Positions 1-9,574 are shown, numbered from the stretch's first letter. The stretch is 64,000 bases of DNA from Acinetobacter sp. Marseille-Q1618 (GCF_902809855.1 NZ_CADDWJ010000002.1:806001-870000); one strand, 5' to 3'. Notes: a model not told the origin generated them from the sequence alone. Program-made: numbers and translations.

Positions 1-257
1 TTAGTATTTTTTAAAATACATTTATATCGTATTAAATGTTAATTAAAAAACTTTTTTATTTCAATAAATATTAATTTTAATTTATTAAATAATATTTAAT
101 TATAATAAAATGTTAATAATTTAAAAATAAACTTGGATGAAACTTGTCAGCGAAGTCGTCAGATTTTTGTAAAAAAAACAGTCAATAATCTATTTTTTGA
201 TTTGCAAGTTTAGATTTAGTTTTTATAGTGAGAGCATACAGATTAATTGGATCAAAT
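1..257. other. AT-rich non-coding upstream region
   Basis: This stretch is dominated by A/T runs and holds no credible reading frame. It is the 5' region of pncB and probably contains its promoter, but there are so many TATAAT-like words here that I cannot choose one. No repeat or RNA signature was seen. The left end of the window cuts off whatever precedes it. Confidence 0.6.
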
Positions 258-1469
258 ATGCAACCCATCATTCAGTCATTGCTTGATACGGATTTGTACA
301 AGTTTACAATGTTGCAAGTGGTACTTCATAAATTCCCACAAACACACAGCGTATATCATTTCCGTTGCCGAAATTTGCAAGATACCGTGTATCCATTGAC
401 GGATATTTTAGATGATCTGAATGAACAGCTAGATTATCTTTGTCAGCTGAACTTTAAAGAAGATGAATTACAATATTTACGCAGCTTGCGTTTTATCAAA
501 AGTGATTTTGTTGATTATTTAGAATTATTCCAATTAAAACGCCGTTTTATTAAAGCAGGAATCGATGAACAAGGTCGTTTGGACATTTGGGTGGAAGGTC
601 CAATGGTACAAGCGATGATGTTTGAAATTTTTGTATTGGCAATTGTGAATGAACTGTATTTCCATCGTATTCGTTCTGACGCAGTTTTGGCAGAAGGTGA
701 GCGCCGTTTACAAGCTAAAGTTGCGTTGATGAAGAAATATGAAGCAGAAATGCAACCAAATGATCCACCATTTTTGGTATCAGATTTTGGTACACGTCGT
801 CGCTACAGTTTAGCGTGGCAACGCCATGTCATCCAAACTTTCCATGATGCTGTACCAAATGTGTTTCGTGGTACCAGTAACGTATTGATCGCAAAAGAAT
901 TAAAAATTTTCCCGATCGGCACAATGGCACATGAGTTTTTACAAGCGTTTCAAGCCTTAGATGTCCGACTAAGAGATTTCCAAAAATCAGCACTTGAAAC
1001 TTGGGTGCAAGAATATCGTGGTGATTTAGGCATCGCACTCACCGATGTGGTGGGAATGGATGCTTTTTTACGTGATTTTGATTTATATTTTGCGAAGTTA
1101 TTTGATGGCTTGCGTCATGATAGTGGTGATCCATTTGAATGGGGAGATAAAGCTTATCAGCACTATCGTAAACTCAAAATTGATACCAAAACCAAGATGC
1201 TGACATTTAGTGATGGTTTAGATTTAGAACGTGCTTGGGCGCTGTATCAATATTTTAAAGACCGTTTTCAAGTTAGTTTTGGTATCGGTACCAACTTAAC
1301 CAATGACATGGGACAAACGCCGCTGAATATTGTTTTAAAATTAGTCGAGTGTAATGGTCAGTCGGTGGCAAAAATTTCAGATAGTCCTGGAAAAACCATG
1401 ACAGACAATGACACTTTCCTTGCATATTTACGCCAAGTTTTTGAAATTCAAGAACCAAGCGTTGAGTAG
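258..1469 (+). CDS. pncB: Nicotinate phosphoribosyltransferase
   Basis: The product (403 aa) couples nicotinate and PRPP to form nicotinate mononucleotide, with ATP hydrolysis, in the cytosolic NAD salvage (Preiss-Handler) pathway. The N-terminus carries the family signature [13 protein letters not shown], followed by SDFGTRRR near residue 175, an IGTMAHE segment near residue 225 whose His is the expected phosphorylation site, and a GLRHDSGDP segment. Length is typical for the proteobacterial enzyme of about 400 aa. The frame is open from 228, but the ATG at 258 starts exactly at the conserved [16 protein letters not shown] beginning, so I chose it. It is followed by a hairpin and then a rhodanese gene in the same direction. 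Confidence 0.95.
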   Translation: MQPIIQSLLDTDLYKFTMLQVVLHKFPQTHSVYHFRCRNLQDTVYPLTDILDDLNEQLDYLCQLNFKEDELQYLRSLRFIKSDFVDYLELFQLKRRFIKAGIDEQGRLDIWVEGPMVQAMMFEIFVLAIVNELYFHRIRSDAVLAEGERRLQAKVALMKKYEAEMQPNDPPFLVSDFGTRRRYSLAWQRHVIQTFHDAVPNVFRGTSNVLIAKELKIFPIGTMAHEFLQAFQALDVRLRDFQKSALETWVQEYRGDLGIALTDVVGMDAFLRDFDLYFAKLFDGLRHDSGDPFEWGDKAYQHYRKLKIDTKTKMLTFSDGLDLERAWALYQYFKDRFQVSFGIGTNLTNDMGQTPLNIVLKLVECNGQSVAKISDSPGKTMTDNDTFLAYLRQVFEIQEPSVE

Positions 1470-1479
1470 AAAATCTATA

Positions 1480-1514
1480 GCTGATTTTTTGCTAAAGAAA
1501 AGCAGAAAATCAGC
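1480..1514. other. 14-bp stem-loop downstream of pncB
   Basis: Arms at 1480-1493 and 1501-1514 pair over 14 bp with one G-T wobble around a 7-nt A-rich loop. No T-run follows on the plus strand, so it is not a classical intrinsic terminator. It could protect the 3' end of the pncB mRNA or be a weak terminator. Confidence 0.5.
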
Positions 1515-1577
1515 AAAACTGTAAAAAAGACTATGCTAAGATCATTCTTATAGACCTGTTAAAATTCAAAAAAGCTT

Positions 1578-2426
1578 ATGACTGCCTCACCTTTTAATTT
1601 TGATTTGTTGATCGAAGCTGAACAATTAGTTCCTTATCTAGGACATGAACAATTACGCATTGTTGATTTGAGTCGAAGTTCAGTCTATGAACAATTACAT
1701 TTACCGCATGCTTTACATTTAAAACCACAGCTTTTGGTTCAACAAGAAGAACAAGCATCAGGTTTATTACCTGATGAGCAAGGTTTGAAGGCATTCATTG
1801 AATACTTAAACATCTCTCCTGAGCATCATGTGGTGGTTTATGATGATGAAGGTGGGGCATGGGCAGGGCGTTTGATCTGGAATTTACACTGTTTGGGCTT
1901 TGAAAATGTCAGTTTGCTTAATGGTGGGATACATGCATGGTTGGGCGCAGGATTACCTACTTCATCGGAAGTCGAAGAATTTAAAAAAGTGAAGAACTTA
2001 GTTGAAATAAATCTTCAAAATATTGAAAAATATAGAATAAAATATAATGAATTGTTAGAAAAAGTACAACAAAATGCGATACAAGTTTGGGATTGCCGTA
2101 CCACAGAAGAATATACAGGACAGCGTTTAGCCGCAAGACGTGGCGGTCATATTCCAAATGCCTTACATTTTGAATGGAGTACTGCAATTAATCGTCAAAA
2201 TCATTTAAAATTGCATCCTTTAGAACGCACGCAACAACGTTTAGAACAATTGGGCTTTCATTTGGATCAACCTGTGGTGGTGTATTGTCAATCACATCAT
2301 CGTTCAGGATTGGCATATATCTTAGGTCGATTACTCGGTTGGAACATTCAAGCTTATGATGGTGCGTGGAGCGAATGGGGCAACCGCCTCGACAGTCCTA
2401 TTATTAGTGGAGAATCACCTTCGTGA
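1578..2426 (+). CDS. Sulfurtransferase (tandem rhodanese)
   Basis: A 282-aa protein with two rhodanese domains, roughly residues 10-130 (inactive) and 155-275 (catalytic). The catalytic loop is CQSHHRSG with the persulfide-forming cysteine at about residue 237. This loop matches neither CRKGVT of thiosulfate sulfurtransferase nor CGSGVT of 3-mercaptopyruvate sulfurtransferase, so the sulfur donor cannot be read from the motif. The conserved [10 protein letters not shown] and [12 protein letters not shown] segments are present in the first domain. It should act in the cytosol, moving sulfane sulfur to thiol acceptors. The stop overlaps the start of psd by 4 bp, so the two are translationally coupled. 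Confidence 0.9.
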   Translation: MTASPFNFDLLIEAEQLVPYLGHEQLRIVDLSRSSVYEQLHLPHALHLKPQLLVQQEEQASGLLPDEQGLKAFIEYLNISPEHHVVVYDDEGGAWAGRLIWNLHCLGFENVSLLNGGIHAWLGAGLPTSSEVEEFKKVKNLVEINLQNIEKYRIKYNELLEKVQQNAIQVWDCRTTEEYTGQRLAARRGGHIPNALHFEWSTAINRQNHLKLHPLERTQQRLEQLGFHLDQPVVVYCQSHHRSGLAYILGRLLGWNIQAYDGAWSEWGNRLDSPIISGESPS

Positions 2427-3274
2427 GTCTGACCTCAAACTTAAAAAAACAACTTTTTATTCGTGCTCAAAATTTAGTACCACAGCAACAACTTAGCCGT
2501 GTGGTAGGCAAACTTGCTGCCAGTGAAAATCCATTGGTTAAAAATGTCGTTATTCAAGCCTTTAAAGCACAATATGGTATTGATATGTCGATTGCACAGC
2601 AAACCGATGCGTTAAAATATAAATCGTTTAATGATTTTTTTACTCGTGCTTTAAAACAAGGGGTACGAGAAATTGATGCAGATACAAATAGCATCGTATC
2701 ACCTGCGGATGGGGCAATTTCACAATTAGGTCAAGTAAAAGAAGGTGATGTATTTCAAGCCAAAGGTCAAAGTTTTTCAGTTGAAAAATTGATTGGTGAT
2801 CCACAGCTTGCAGCACCATTTAAAAATGGTCAATTTGCCACAGTTTACTTGTCACCACGTGATTATCACCGTGTGCATATGCCTTTTGCAGGTACTTTGA
2901 CTGAAACCCTGTATATTCCAGGTGAACTATTTTCTGTAAATCAAACTACTGCAGAAAATGTACCGGGTTTATTTGCCCGTAATGAACGTATGGTTTGTCT
3001 ATTTGATACTGAACTCGGTCGTATGGCAGTCGTTTTAGTGGGTGCAATGATTGTGGCAGGGATCGAAACTGTCGCAACAGGTAAAGTGAAACCATCGGGT
3101 CGCTTAGAACTCAACCACCATGACTTAAAACTTGAAAAAGGTGATGAATTAGGACGTTTTTATTTGGGTTCAACTGCGATCGTTTTATTTGAACAAGATA
3201 AAATGAATTGGGATGCGCAATTTAAAGCGAACTCAGTTGTAGTCATGGGCGAGGCTTTAGGGCATACCTTATAA
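2423..3274 (+). CDS. psd: Phosphatidylserine decarboxylase proenzyme
   Basis: Makes phosphatidylethanolamine from phosphatidylserine at the inner membrane. The 283-aa proenzyme has the self-cleavage site LGST (residues 248-251), where the serine becomes the pyruvoyl group of the small alpha subunit, and the SPADG and [13 protein letters not shown] motifs of the beta subunit. Length is normal for the proteobacterial type I enzyme. It starts with GTG at 2423, overlapping the last codons of the sulfurtransferase gene (GTGA overlap), so both are in one operon. A hairpin with a T-rich tail follows the stop. Confidence 0.95.
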   Translation: MSLTSNLKKQLFIRAQNLVPQQQLSRVVGKLAASENPLVKNVVIQAFKAQYGIDMSIAQQTDALKYKSFNDFFTRALKQGVREIDADTNSIVSPADGAISQLGQVKEGDVFQAKGQSFSVEKLIGDPQLAAPFKNGQFATVYLSPRDYHRVHMPFAGTLTETLYIPGELFSVNQTTAENVPGLFARNERMVCLFDTELGRMAVVLVGAMIVAGIETVATGKVKPSGRLELNHHDLKLEKGDELGRFYLGSTAIVLFEQDKMNWDAQFKANSVVVMGEALGHTL

Positions 3275-3300
3275 GCATTTAACAAACAGTATGTTTGAGT

Positions 3301-3334
3301 AAAGGTGAAGGAAGTCATATTCTTCACCTTTTAT
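3301..3334. terminator. Bidirectional terminator between psd and phoR
   Basis: AAAGGTGAAG at 3301-3310 pairs with CTTCACCTTTT from 3322, followed by TATTTT on the plus strand; A-rich DNA on the left gives a T-rich tail for the minus strand. It lies between the convergent psd and phoR genes and can serve both. Confidence 0.8.
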
Positions 3335-3361
3335 TTTAAGATTTAAAATCAAACACAAAAA

Positions 3362-4720
3362 TTATTCAGGTTTATATAAACGTTCTTTGGGAAATACCAC
3401 TCTAAAGGTAGAACCTTGATTTTCAATAGAATCAATTTCTAAATAAGCATTATGCTGCATCAATACATGCTTCACAATCGCCAAGCCTAAACCTGTACCG
3501 CCTGTTTGACGACTGCGTGCGCTGTCGACACGATAAAAACGCTCAGTTAAACGTGGTAAATGTTTTGGGTCAATGCCAATACCTGTGTCTTGTACTGTAA
3601 AATAGCCATGTTGACCATCATCATGCCAACCCATAGTCACTGAACCACCTTTAGGCGTATATTTAATCGCATTGGTAATTAAGTTACTAAAAGCACTGGC
3701 AAGTTCAGTGTCTGAGCCGATGAGATCACAATGGCTATCGATATCCAAATTTAAAGTATGCCCATAATCCACATTATAAGCTTGGGCATCGTCAAACAAT
3801 TGATTCATTAGACTTGGCATTTCAATAATTTGATTTTTGGCAATTTGTTTATTGCCCTCAAGTCGTGACAAGAGTAACAAATCATTGACGAGCGCATTCA
3901 TACGTCGAGTTTGCGAGTGCATCTGATCAAACGCACGTTTCCAACGAGGATTTAAGTCTTCTTGGTCGGTAAATGTTTCGATATAACCACTTAACACTGT
4001 CAGCGGTGTGCGTAATTCGTGTGAAATATTATCCACAAAATCTTTACGCATTTGTTCTAAATTATGCACACGTGTGACATCGTAAGCGACCAATAAACGG
4101 CTTTCGCTACCAAAACGCGTCAGTTTGATTTGTACATAATGCTCATCATAAACCGTTGATTTTATTTTAATACCATCGGGTGACTGATCAATATTATTAA
4201 AATACTCAATAAAACTCGGCTGACGAAGAATGGTTAAAATATTGCGACCACGATCTGACATTTGGATGCCAAGTAATTTTTCGGCAGCAGGATTCCACCA
4301 TTCAATTTGATGTAATTCATCAGTTAAAACAACAGCTTCTGCTAATGCCACCAAGGAGGATTGTGCTCGGTCAATTAAACCGACCATTTCTGCTTGTACA
4401 ACACGTTCTTGACGCTGCGCCCGATAGACATTGAACAGTAATGCACCCCATATTCCACTTAAATTTGGGGGAACATCGTATGGGCGATTGGAAATCCATT
4501 CATTGACCAAATACAAAGAACGCAGTTGGAAGATAAAAAAGATCGCAAATGCCAGTGAAATGCAGATCCAAAAATACCCAATCCCAAAACCTATAAAACA
4601 TCCGATGACTAGAAGAAATGCAAGTAGGCGTAAATCTTGTTTGGCAAATGTCCACAAACTGCTGTAGCGAAACTTTTTATGGTCACGAGCAAGATCAGGG
4701 ACGGGATAGGGTTCATACAT
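3362..4720 (-). CDS. phoR: Phosphate-regulon sensor histidine kinase PhoR
   Basis: Membrane histidine kinase (452 aa) that phosphorylates PhoB when phosphate is scarce. Two adjacent membrane segments lie at about residues 32-68, a PAS domain at about 115-220, HisKA with the phospho-accepting His234 in NISHELRTPL, then a HATPase domain with N box SNLITNAIKYTP, G1 DTGIGID and G2 GTGLGLAI. There is almost no periplasmic loop between the membrane segments, as in E. coli PhoR, which senses phosphate through the PstSCAB/PhoU complex. It lies 16 bp downstream of phoB on the same strand, so the two form an operon. Confidence 0.93.
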   Translation of the reverse strand: MYEPYPVPDLARDHKKFRYSSLWTFAKQDLRLLAFLLVIGCFIGFGIGYFWICISLAFAIFFIFQLRSLYLVNEWISNRPYDVPPNLSGIWGALLFNVYRAQRQERVVQAEMVGLIDRAQSSLVALAEAVVLTDELHQIEWWNPAAEKLLGIQMSDRGRNILTILRQPSFIEYFNNIDQSPDGIKIKSTVYDEHYVQIKLTRFGSESRLLVAYDVTRVHNLEQMRKDFVDNISHELRTPLTVLSGYIETFTDQEDLNPRWKRAFDQMHSQTRRMNALVNDLLLLSRLEGNKQIAKNQIIEMPSLMNQLFDDAQAYNVDYGHTLNLDIDSHCDLIGSDTELASAFSNLITNAIKYTPKGGSVTMGWHDDGQHGYFTVQDTGIGIDPKHLPRLTERFYRVDSARSRQTGGTGLGLAIVKHVLMQHNAYLEIDSIENQGSTFRVVFPKERLYKPE

Positions 4721-4736
4721 AAAAAAATTGACCTAA

Positions 4737-5447
4737 CTAACCTAAGGCAACATCTGCACGTGTAGAAAAACGATAACCTGTACCACGAACAGTTTGTACA
4801 TAACGGTCAGCACCGTACGGTTCTAACACTTTACGCAAACGGCGAATATGCACATCAATGGTACGGTCTTCAATATACACATTACCACCCCAAACTTGGT
4901 CAAGTAGCTGAGCACGTGTATAAGCACGTTCTGGGTGCGTCATAAAGAATGCCAAAAGACGGTATTCAGTTGGCCCCATTTCTAAAATGCTATCGCCAAA
5001 ACTCACCCGTTGGCTAACAGGATCTAAAATTAAGCCATTGGCATCAATTGATTTTTCACCGCTCAGTGCATTGGCACGGCGTAAAACAGCTTTAATACGA
5101 GAAACCAATTCACGGGTTGAAAATGGTTTGGTCATATAATCATCAGCACCAGCATCTAAGCCTTGTACTTTATGATCTTCTTCACCGCGTGCAGTGAGCA
5201 TAATCACAGGAATTTCTGCAAGATTTTCATCACGTTTTAAGCGACGACATAAGTCTACGCCACTTACACCACCTGGCATCATCCAATCCAATAGGATCAG
5301 TGCCGGTCGTTGGTCTACGATCATTTGATGCGCTTGTTTGGCATCTTCAGCTTGTAAGCATTGAAAGCCAGCCATATCTAATGATGTATGGATCATCTCT
5401 CGAATCGGAAGTTCGTCATCGACGATTAAAATATAGTCATCTTTCAC
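4737..5447 (-). CDS. phoB: Phosphate-regulon response regulator PhoB
   Basis: OmpR/PhoB-type regulator (236 aa). The receiver domain holds the acidic pair in VDDELP, phospho-acceptor Asp54 in LLDWMMPG and the conserved Lys in DDYMTKPF. The C-terminal winged helix (about residues 130-230) ends with the wing sequence VRGTGYRFS. It activates genes for phosphate uptake and release. The start is GTG at 5447, preceded by AGGA in the minus strand; the encoded [11 protein letters not shown] is the usual beginning of the family. Two CTGTCAT words upstream suggest autoregulation. Confidence 0.94.
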   Translation of the reverse strand: MKDDYILIVDDELPIREMIHTSLDMAGFQCLQAEDAKQAHQMIVDQRPALILLDWMMPGGVSGVDLCRRLKRDENLAEIPVIMLTARGEEDHKVQGLDAGADDYMTKPFSTRELVSRIKAVLRRANALSGEKSIDANGLILDPVSQRVSFGDSILEMGPTEYRLLAFFMTHPERAYTRAQLLDQVWGGNVYIEDRTIDVHIRRLRKVLEPYGADRYVQTVRGTGYRFSTRADVALG

Positions 5448-5488
5448 AACGCAATATCCTATGTATGAACGGTGTACCGTTTTATTAT

Positions 5489-5524
5489 TTATGACAGGCT
5501 TATTACAAAGATTAATTATGACAG
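5489..5524 (-). promoter_or_regulatory. Pho-box-like half sites upstream of phoB
   Basis: On the minus strand CTGTCATAA occurs twice, at 5497-5489 and 5524-5516, 27 bp apart. The Pho box is built of 7-bp CTGTCAT direct repeats with 11-bp periodicity; here the second repeat of each box is degenerate, so this is a partial match. The location just upstream of phoB fits PhoB autoregulation. Confidence 0.45.
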
Positions 5525-5672
5525 TATCATTGCAAAAAAAAGATATCGGCTATTTTTTGCAAAACTTTGTGACAAAACTTGTGAAGTTATATGAACAATC
5601 AATGAAATAAGCATGATCTTTTATTTTTACGATTTGATTAAAAAATAACAGTACATACAAATTTCGGTATAT

Positions 5673-6377
5673 TTAAGCACTTTGTTTTTCAGAAAAAGAA
5701 TCTAATAACGATAAAAAAACTGCTTCACAAGCAAAAACCACTTGTTCTACTGAAAGTTTAAATCCACCCATTACCCAGCGGACTGCAATTTGTGTCACAT
5801 ACCCATTTAGCCCTGTCGACACCAAAGAAATTTCCTGTTCACTGTAGTTAATCCGCGGCATCATAAGCATGACAAAAGCATGAATCATGCGATCAAAACG
5901 TCCCATAGTTTCGTGAATTGTCGCTTGATTATGGAGTTCTTGCACCAACATCGCATCTACATAAATAATCCGTGCCATGCGAGGATCCGCTTTTAGCATC
6001 GAAAATAATGCAAATAAACCTGAATGAATCATTTTTTTAGGATCAGGAGATGCTTGCATCACGCCTTGCATCACAGTTTGTTGTAGCTGATCAATCAGCT
6101 GTAAAAATATGGTTTGGAATAGTTCCTCGCTTTTCTTAAAAGATTCATAAAAATAACGTTCAGTGAGTTTTGCTTCATTACAAACATCTTTCACAGTCAC
6201 AGAGAAAAAGCCTTGTGTACCGTAGGCTTCAATTCCTGCCTCAATCAGTTTTTCACGACGAGCCAACTTTCGCTCAGACAGGGACATGCCTTTAAATTGT
6301 CTTTCTTTCACCAATTTTTTAGATGCATTTTGTTGTTGCTGTTGTGGGTTGGGATCATTTAAAAAGTCTTTAGTCAT
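5673..6377 (-). CDS. TetR-family transcriptional regulator
   Basis: A 234-aa TetR-type repressor. The helix-turn-helix lies at about residues 35-80, with the recognition helix region LTERYFYESFKKSEELF; the remaining helices form the ligand/dimer domain. The N-terminus has a Gln-rich stretch (PQQQQQ). The frame is open to a TTG at 6392, but ATG at 6377 looks more likely; neither has a strong ribosome binding site. It is divergent from the SDR gene at 6581, and the gap between them holds a perfect palindrome that is the obvious operator. It probably represses itself and the SDR gene. The ligand is unknown. Confidence 0.85.
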   Translation of the reverse strand: MTKDFLNDPNPQQQQQNASKKLVKERQFKGMSLSERKLARREKLIEAGIEAYGTQGFFSVTVKDVCNEAKLTERYFYESFKKSEELFQTIFLQLIDQLQQTVMQGVMQASPDPKKMIHSGLFALFSMLKADPRMARIIYVDAMLVQELHNQATIHETMGRFDRMIHAFVMLMMPRINYSEQEISLVSTGLNGYVTQIAVRWVMGGFKLSVEQVVFACEAVFLSLLDSFSEKQSA

Positions 6378-6492
6378 ATGAATTTGTGCCAAATTAAGTG
6401 TGCAAATAGCAATATTTGATCAATAAAAATAGTTGAAATTTACGTCATACTTCTGAGCAACTCATCAACATTGAAAAGCTTAACATATTATA

Positions 6493-6512
6493 TTGACAAT
6501 AGTCATTGTCAA
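6493..6512. promoter_or_regulatory. Palindromic operator between TetR and SDR genes
   Basis: TTGACAAT at 6493-6500 and ATTGTCAA at 6505-6512 form a perfect 8-bp inverted repeat with a 4-bp centre. The size and the position between divergent regulator and target genes are typical of a TetR operator. The TTGACA within the left arm could double as a -35 element of the SDR promoter, which would give direct steric repression. Confidence 0.75.
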
Positions 6513-6580
6513 AATTATAGTGTAGCAGTGAGTGTATGTATATAAAATGCATACGTAAAGAATTCAAACAAGGAAACTCA

Positions 6581-7426
6581 ATGAAAAATTTTAAAAATAA
6601 AGTCGCAGCGATTACGGGTGCAGGCTCAGGTATGGGGCAGCAATTGGCAATTTTATTGGCAAAACAAGGCTGTCATTTATCGATTAGTGATGTAAATGAA
6701 AAAGGTTTGGCTGAAACTGTAGAATTGGTAAAACCTTATGATGTACGTGTAACGTCTAAAAAAGTAAACGTTGCAAAACAAGAAGAAATGAAAGCTTGGG
6801 CAGAAGAAACTGTTCAAAATCATGGCTCTGTAAATATGATTTTCAATAACGCTGGTGTAGCACTCGGTGCAACAGTAGAAGGTGAAAGTTATGAAGAGCT
6901 TGAATGGATCGTTGGCATTAACTTCTGGGGCGTGGTTTACGGCACCAAAGAATTTTTACCATATATTAAGAAAACAGGTGATGGTCACATCATCAATACC
7001 TCAAGTATCTTTGGTTTAACTGCGCAACCAACGCAGTCTGGCTATAATGCGACTAAATTTGCGGTACGTGGTTTTACTGAATCATTACGTCAAGAACTTG
7101 ATATTGAAAATTGTGGTGTTAGCGCACTTTGTGTACACCCAGGTGGTATTCGTACTAACATCGCAAACGATGCACGCATGAATGACAGCTTAAAATCTTT
7201 GGGTATGAATCCTGATAAATCTGCAAAAGCATTTAATAAACTATTACGTAAACCTGCGGTAGAAGCGGCACAAGAAATTTTGGATGCAGTCCTTGCAGAC
7301 AAACGTCGTTTATTGATTGGTGGTGATGCGGTGATTGTTGATTTGGCACAACGTTTATTACCTGCAGGTTATCAAAAATTGGCAACAGGTTTGACCAAAT
7401 TAACCAAGCGTTTTGAACCAAAATAA
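6581..7426 (+). CDS. Short-chain dehydrogenase/reductase
   Basis: Classical SDR oxidoreductase (281 aa). Residues 11-18 carry the dinucleotide-binding TGAGSGMG, NNAG follows at about residue 90, and the catalytic Ser (in NTSSIFG) precedes the YNATKFA motif, where the Tyr and Lys complete the active site. The PGGIRT segment after it is typical for the family. The C-terminal extension of about 40 residues with a positively charged end may touch membrane or lipid. ATG 6581 is preceded by AAGGA; the upstream in-frame ATG at 6536 lacks one. It is probably controlled by the divergent TetR protein. The substrate cannot be read from sequence. Confidence 0.88.
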   Translation: MKNFKNKVAAITGAGSGMGQQLAILLAKQGCHLSISDVNEKGLAETVELVKPYDVRVTSKKVNVAKQEEMKAWAEETVQNHGSVNMIFNNAGVALGATVEGESYEELEWIVGINFWGVVYGTKEFLPYIKKTGDGHIINTSSIFGLTAQPTQSGYNATKFAVRGFTESLRQELDIENCGVSALCVHPGGIRTNIANDARMNDSLKSLGMNPDKSAKAFNKLLRKPAVEAAQEILDAVLADKRRLLIGGDAVIVDLAQRLLPAGYQKLATGLTKLTKRFEPK

Positions 7427-7447
7427 TTGTTTTATACAATACACAAT

Positions 7448-7475
7448 AAAACCGTCATTTATGGCGGTTTTTTAT
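7448..7475 (+). terminator. Intrinsic terminator after the SDR gene
   Basis: AAAACCGTCA (7448-7457) pairs with TGGCGGTTTT (7462-7471) around a 4-nt loop, followed by TTATT. This is a standard rho-independent terminator. Confidence 0.88.
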
Positions 7476-7806
7476 TGCTTAATACTTTTAAATTGAATTA
7501 CTTAGATGACCTACAGGTTAAAAATTTATTGTGGATATTTTCTTATAATAAATTGAATTGATAGTTTTTTATTTATTTTTCTTTGTCTTAAACCATGCAA
7601 GGAAGAAAGTAAATGAAGGCTATTTTTTATTGAATAGTTATATATTTTTATTGGCTAAAGCATTTTAAGTTTCTTTCTTATCTAAAATAGAGAATAAAAA
7701 TGTCACTTATTTGACAGATTGGAATAAGTGAATTTGACAATATAGCTCCATCAGCAGAAATGCTTTGATTCAGATATTTACAAATAACAATATTGAGGAA
7801 ATAAAC
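7476..7806 (+). promoter_or_regulatory. Regulatory region of the sulfur-scavenging cluster
   Basis: About 330 bp without a gene. An inverted repeat CACTTAT (7704-7710) / ATAAGTG (7724-7730) flanks a TTGACA at 7711-7716, and a second TTGACA lies at 7734-7739. A regulator bound to the dyad would overlap the likely -35 box. The translation start at 7807 is preceded by TGAGGA. I could not assign the dyad to a known regulator such as CysB or Cbl. Confidence 0.45.
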
Positions 7807-8751
7807 ATGAGCTATAGCTATAAACATATTCAGGTAAAACCAATTACAGGGCGCATTGGTGCAGAAATTGAAGGTGTAGAGCTGTCATCAAAGCTTGATG
7901 AGCAGGTGATCTATGAAATCAATCAAGCATTATTACAATACAAAGCCATTTTCTTTAAGGCTCAGCATCATTTGGATGATGTGGAGCAAGAAGCATTTGC
8001 AGCACGTTTAGGAACACCCTTAAATCATCCAACTGTTCCTGTGAAAAATGGCTCTAAACATATTTTAGAACTTGATTCTTCTCATGGCGTACGTGCAGAT
8101 TCATGGCATACGGATATTACCTTCTTGGATGCTTATCCTAAAGCTTCAATCTTACGCAGTATCGTTGCCCCAGCAGCAGGTGGGGATACGGCTTGGGCAA
8201 ACACCACTTCTGCTTATGACAGTTTACCTGAACCACTTAAGGCTTTGGCAGATAAATTACGTACAGTGCATAGCAATGATTTTGATTATGCCAATACTGA
8301 TCTGACCATCAATAAAGAAACTTTGGCGAAGTATCGTAATTTCTTCAAATCTACCGAATATGAAACTGAGCATCCATTGGTGCGTGTTCATCCAGAAACG
8401 GGCGAAAAAACTTTATTACTTGGACATTTCTTTAAGCGTTTTGTTGGATTTAACAGCACCGATTCCAAAAAACTGTTTGATTTATTCCAAAGTCACATCG
8501 TAAAGCAAGAAAATATTGTGCGTTGGCGTTGGGAAGCTGGTGATGTCGCGATTTGGGATAATCGTGCAACACAACACCGTGCCATCAATGACTATGGTGA
8601 TCAGCGCCGTATCGTGCGCCGTGTTACTTTAGAAGGTGATATTCCAGTAGGGGTGGATGGTCGTCCGAGTTTGACTCAACACAAAGAAGAAAAATTTGAT
8701 ATCAAAGACTATCGTCAGACTGAAACAGGTATATATGAAAAAGTTTCATAA
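7807..8751 (+). CDS. TauD/TfdA-family Fe(II)/2-oxoglutarate dioxygenase
   Basis: A 314-aa non-heme iron dioxygenase. The facial triad is visible: HTD in SWHTDITF near residue 101 and the distal His in TQHRAIN near residue 257; the 2-oxoglutarate-binding Arg lies about 11 residues later. Family members open taurine, alkyl sulfates or other sulfonates oxidatively and release sulfite or sulfate in the cytosol. The neighbouring sulfonate-type ABC importer and flavin monooxygenase support a role in organosulfur use, but the precise substrate is not fixed. The frame is open from 7765, but ATG 7807 has the better ribosome binding site and matches the family start. Confidence 0.88.
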   Translation: MSYSYKHIQVKPITGRIGAEIEGVELSSKLDEQVIYEINQALLQYKAIFFKAQHHLDDVEQEAFAARLGTPLNHPTVPVKNGSKHILELDSSHGVRADSWHTDITFLDAYPKASILRSIVAPAAGGDTAWANTTSAYDSLPEPLKALADKLRTVHSNDFDYANTDLTINKETLAKYRNFFKSTEYETEHPLVRVHPETGEKTLLLGHFFKRFVGFNSTDSKKLFDLFQSHIVKQENIVRWRWEAGDVAIWDNRATQHRAINDYGDQRRIVRRVTLEGDIPVGVDGRPSLTQHKEEKFDIKDYRQTETGIYEKVS

Positions 8752-8830
8752 GAAAATTGGTTTTTCGATAAAACTATGCATAAAAGCTTAAAAGTTTTGC
8801 AGAATAAATCATTAGCTCTAACGATATTAT

Positions 8831-8862
8831 CCATCTAATATTTATTTAAAAATATTAGATGG
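8831..8862 (+). promoter_or_regulatory. Perfect 12-bp inverted repeat covering the ribosome binding site of the Crp-like gene
   Basis: CCATCTAATATT (8831-8842) and AATATTAGATGG (8851-8862) are exact reverse complements around 8 nt. The right arm ends with the GG of the only plausible Shine-Dalgarno sequence (GGA, 8861-8863), 7 nt before the ATG at 8870. As RNA the hairpin would hide that site; as DNA it could be the operator of the regulator itself. It has no T-run, so a terminator is less likely. Confidence 0.65.
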
Positions 8863-8869
8863 ATTTATT

Positions 8870-9574
8870 ATGCAATATTATGATTTAAATTACACATCAA
8901 ATCATTATGTCTTAAAGAATATATTTAAAAGTTTATCTTTGGATAGAATTGAATATATTTTAAATCAATCAATAATTAAAAAGTTTAATAAAAATGAACT
9001 AATCTTAAATAAAGGTACATGTTCGGATGCATTATATATATTGCTCGATGGGATTATTCACATTGGGTATTTAAGTACGTCTGGACGTTTTCATGCTTTT
9101 AATTTCTTCTCAGAAAAAAACCTGATTAATCTATTACCTTGTTTAAAGGGTCATGTCATTGATTATGATTATTATGCCTTTAATCAAGTTCGTGTATTGA
9201 TCATTCCAAAGCATATTTTTCATCAAGAATTAAATGATAACAATAAGTTAAATGAAGACTTGCTAGATATTGTTGCCTTTCGGATGCATCATCTTATTGA
9301 AGAGGTGAAATTTTTGCATATTGCTAATTTACATCAAAAAATTTGTAAAACTTTGCTGAGTTTGTCGAAGCAATATGGCATCCATCATGCACAAGGGATA
9401 GAAATATTACTAAAGATATCTCAGCACGATTTGGCAGATTTATTATCTTCATCAAGACAAACAGTAAATAAGGAGGTTAAAAAATTGGTGAATTTAAATG
9501 TTATTGAATGGCAGTATGAAAACATTATTGTTAAAGATATTGAGTATTTTAAACGAGTTTTAAATGATATTTAA
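8870..9574 (+). CDS. Crp/Fnr-family transcriptional regulator
   Basis: A 234-aa protein with a cyclic-nucleotide-binding-like beta-roll (about residues 20-130, including LYILLDGIIHIGYLS), a long dimer helix and a C-terminal winged helix (about 165-225) with the recognition segment LADLLSSSRQTVNKEVKKL. There is no N-terminal Cys cluster, so an oxygen-sensing FeS cluster as in Fnr is unlikely, and the cAMP-binding signature is not obvious. It sits between the dioxygenase gene and the TOBE/porin/ABC transporter genes on the same strand, so it is probably the local regulator of this cluster. Base composition is more AT-rich than that of its neighbours. A 12-bp inverted repeat overlaps its ribosome binding site. 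Confidence 0.85.
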   Translation: MQYYDLNYTSNHYVLKNIFKSLSLDRIEYILNQSIIKKFNKNELILNKGTCSDALYILLDGIIHIGYLSTSGRFHAFNFFSEKNLINLLPCLKGHVIDYDYYAFNQVRVLIIPKHIFHQELNDNNKLNEDLLDIVAFRMHHLIEEVKFLHIANLHQKICKTLLSLSKQYGIHHAQGIEILLKISQHDLADLLSSSRQTVNKEVKKLVNLNVIEWQYENIIVKDIEYFKRVLNDI

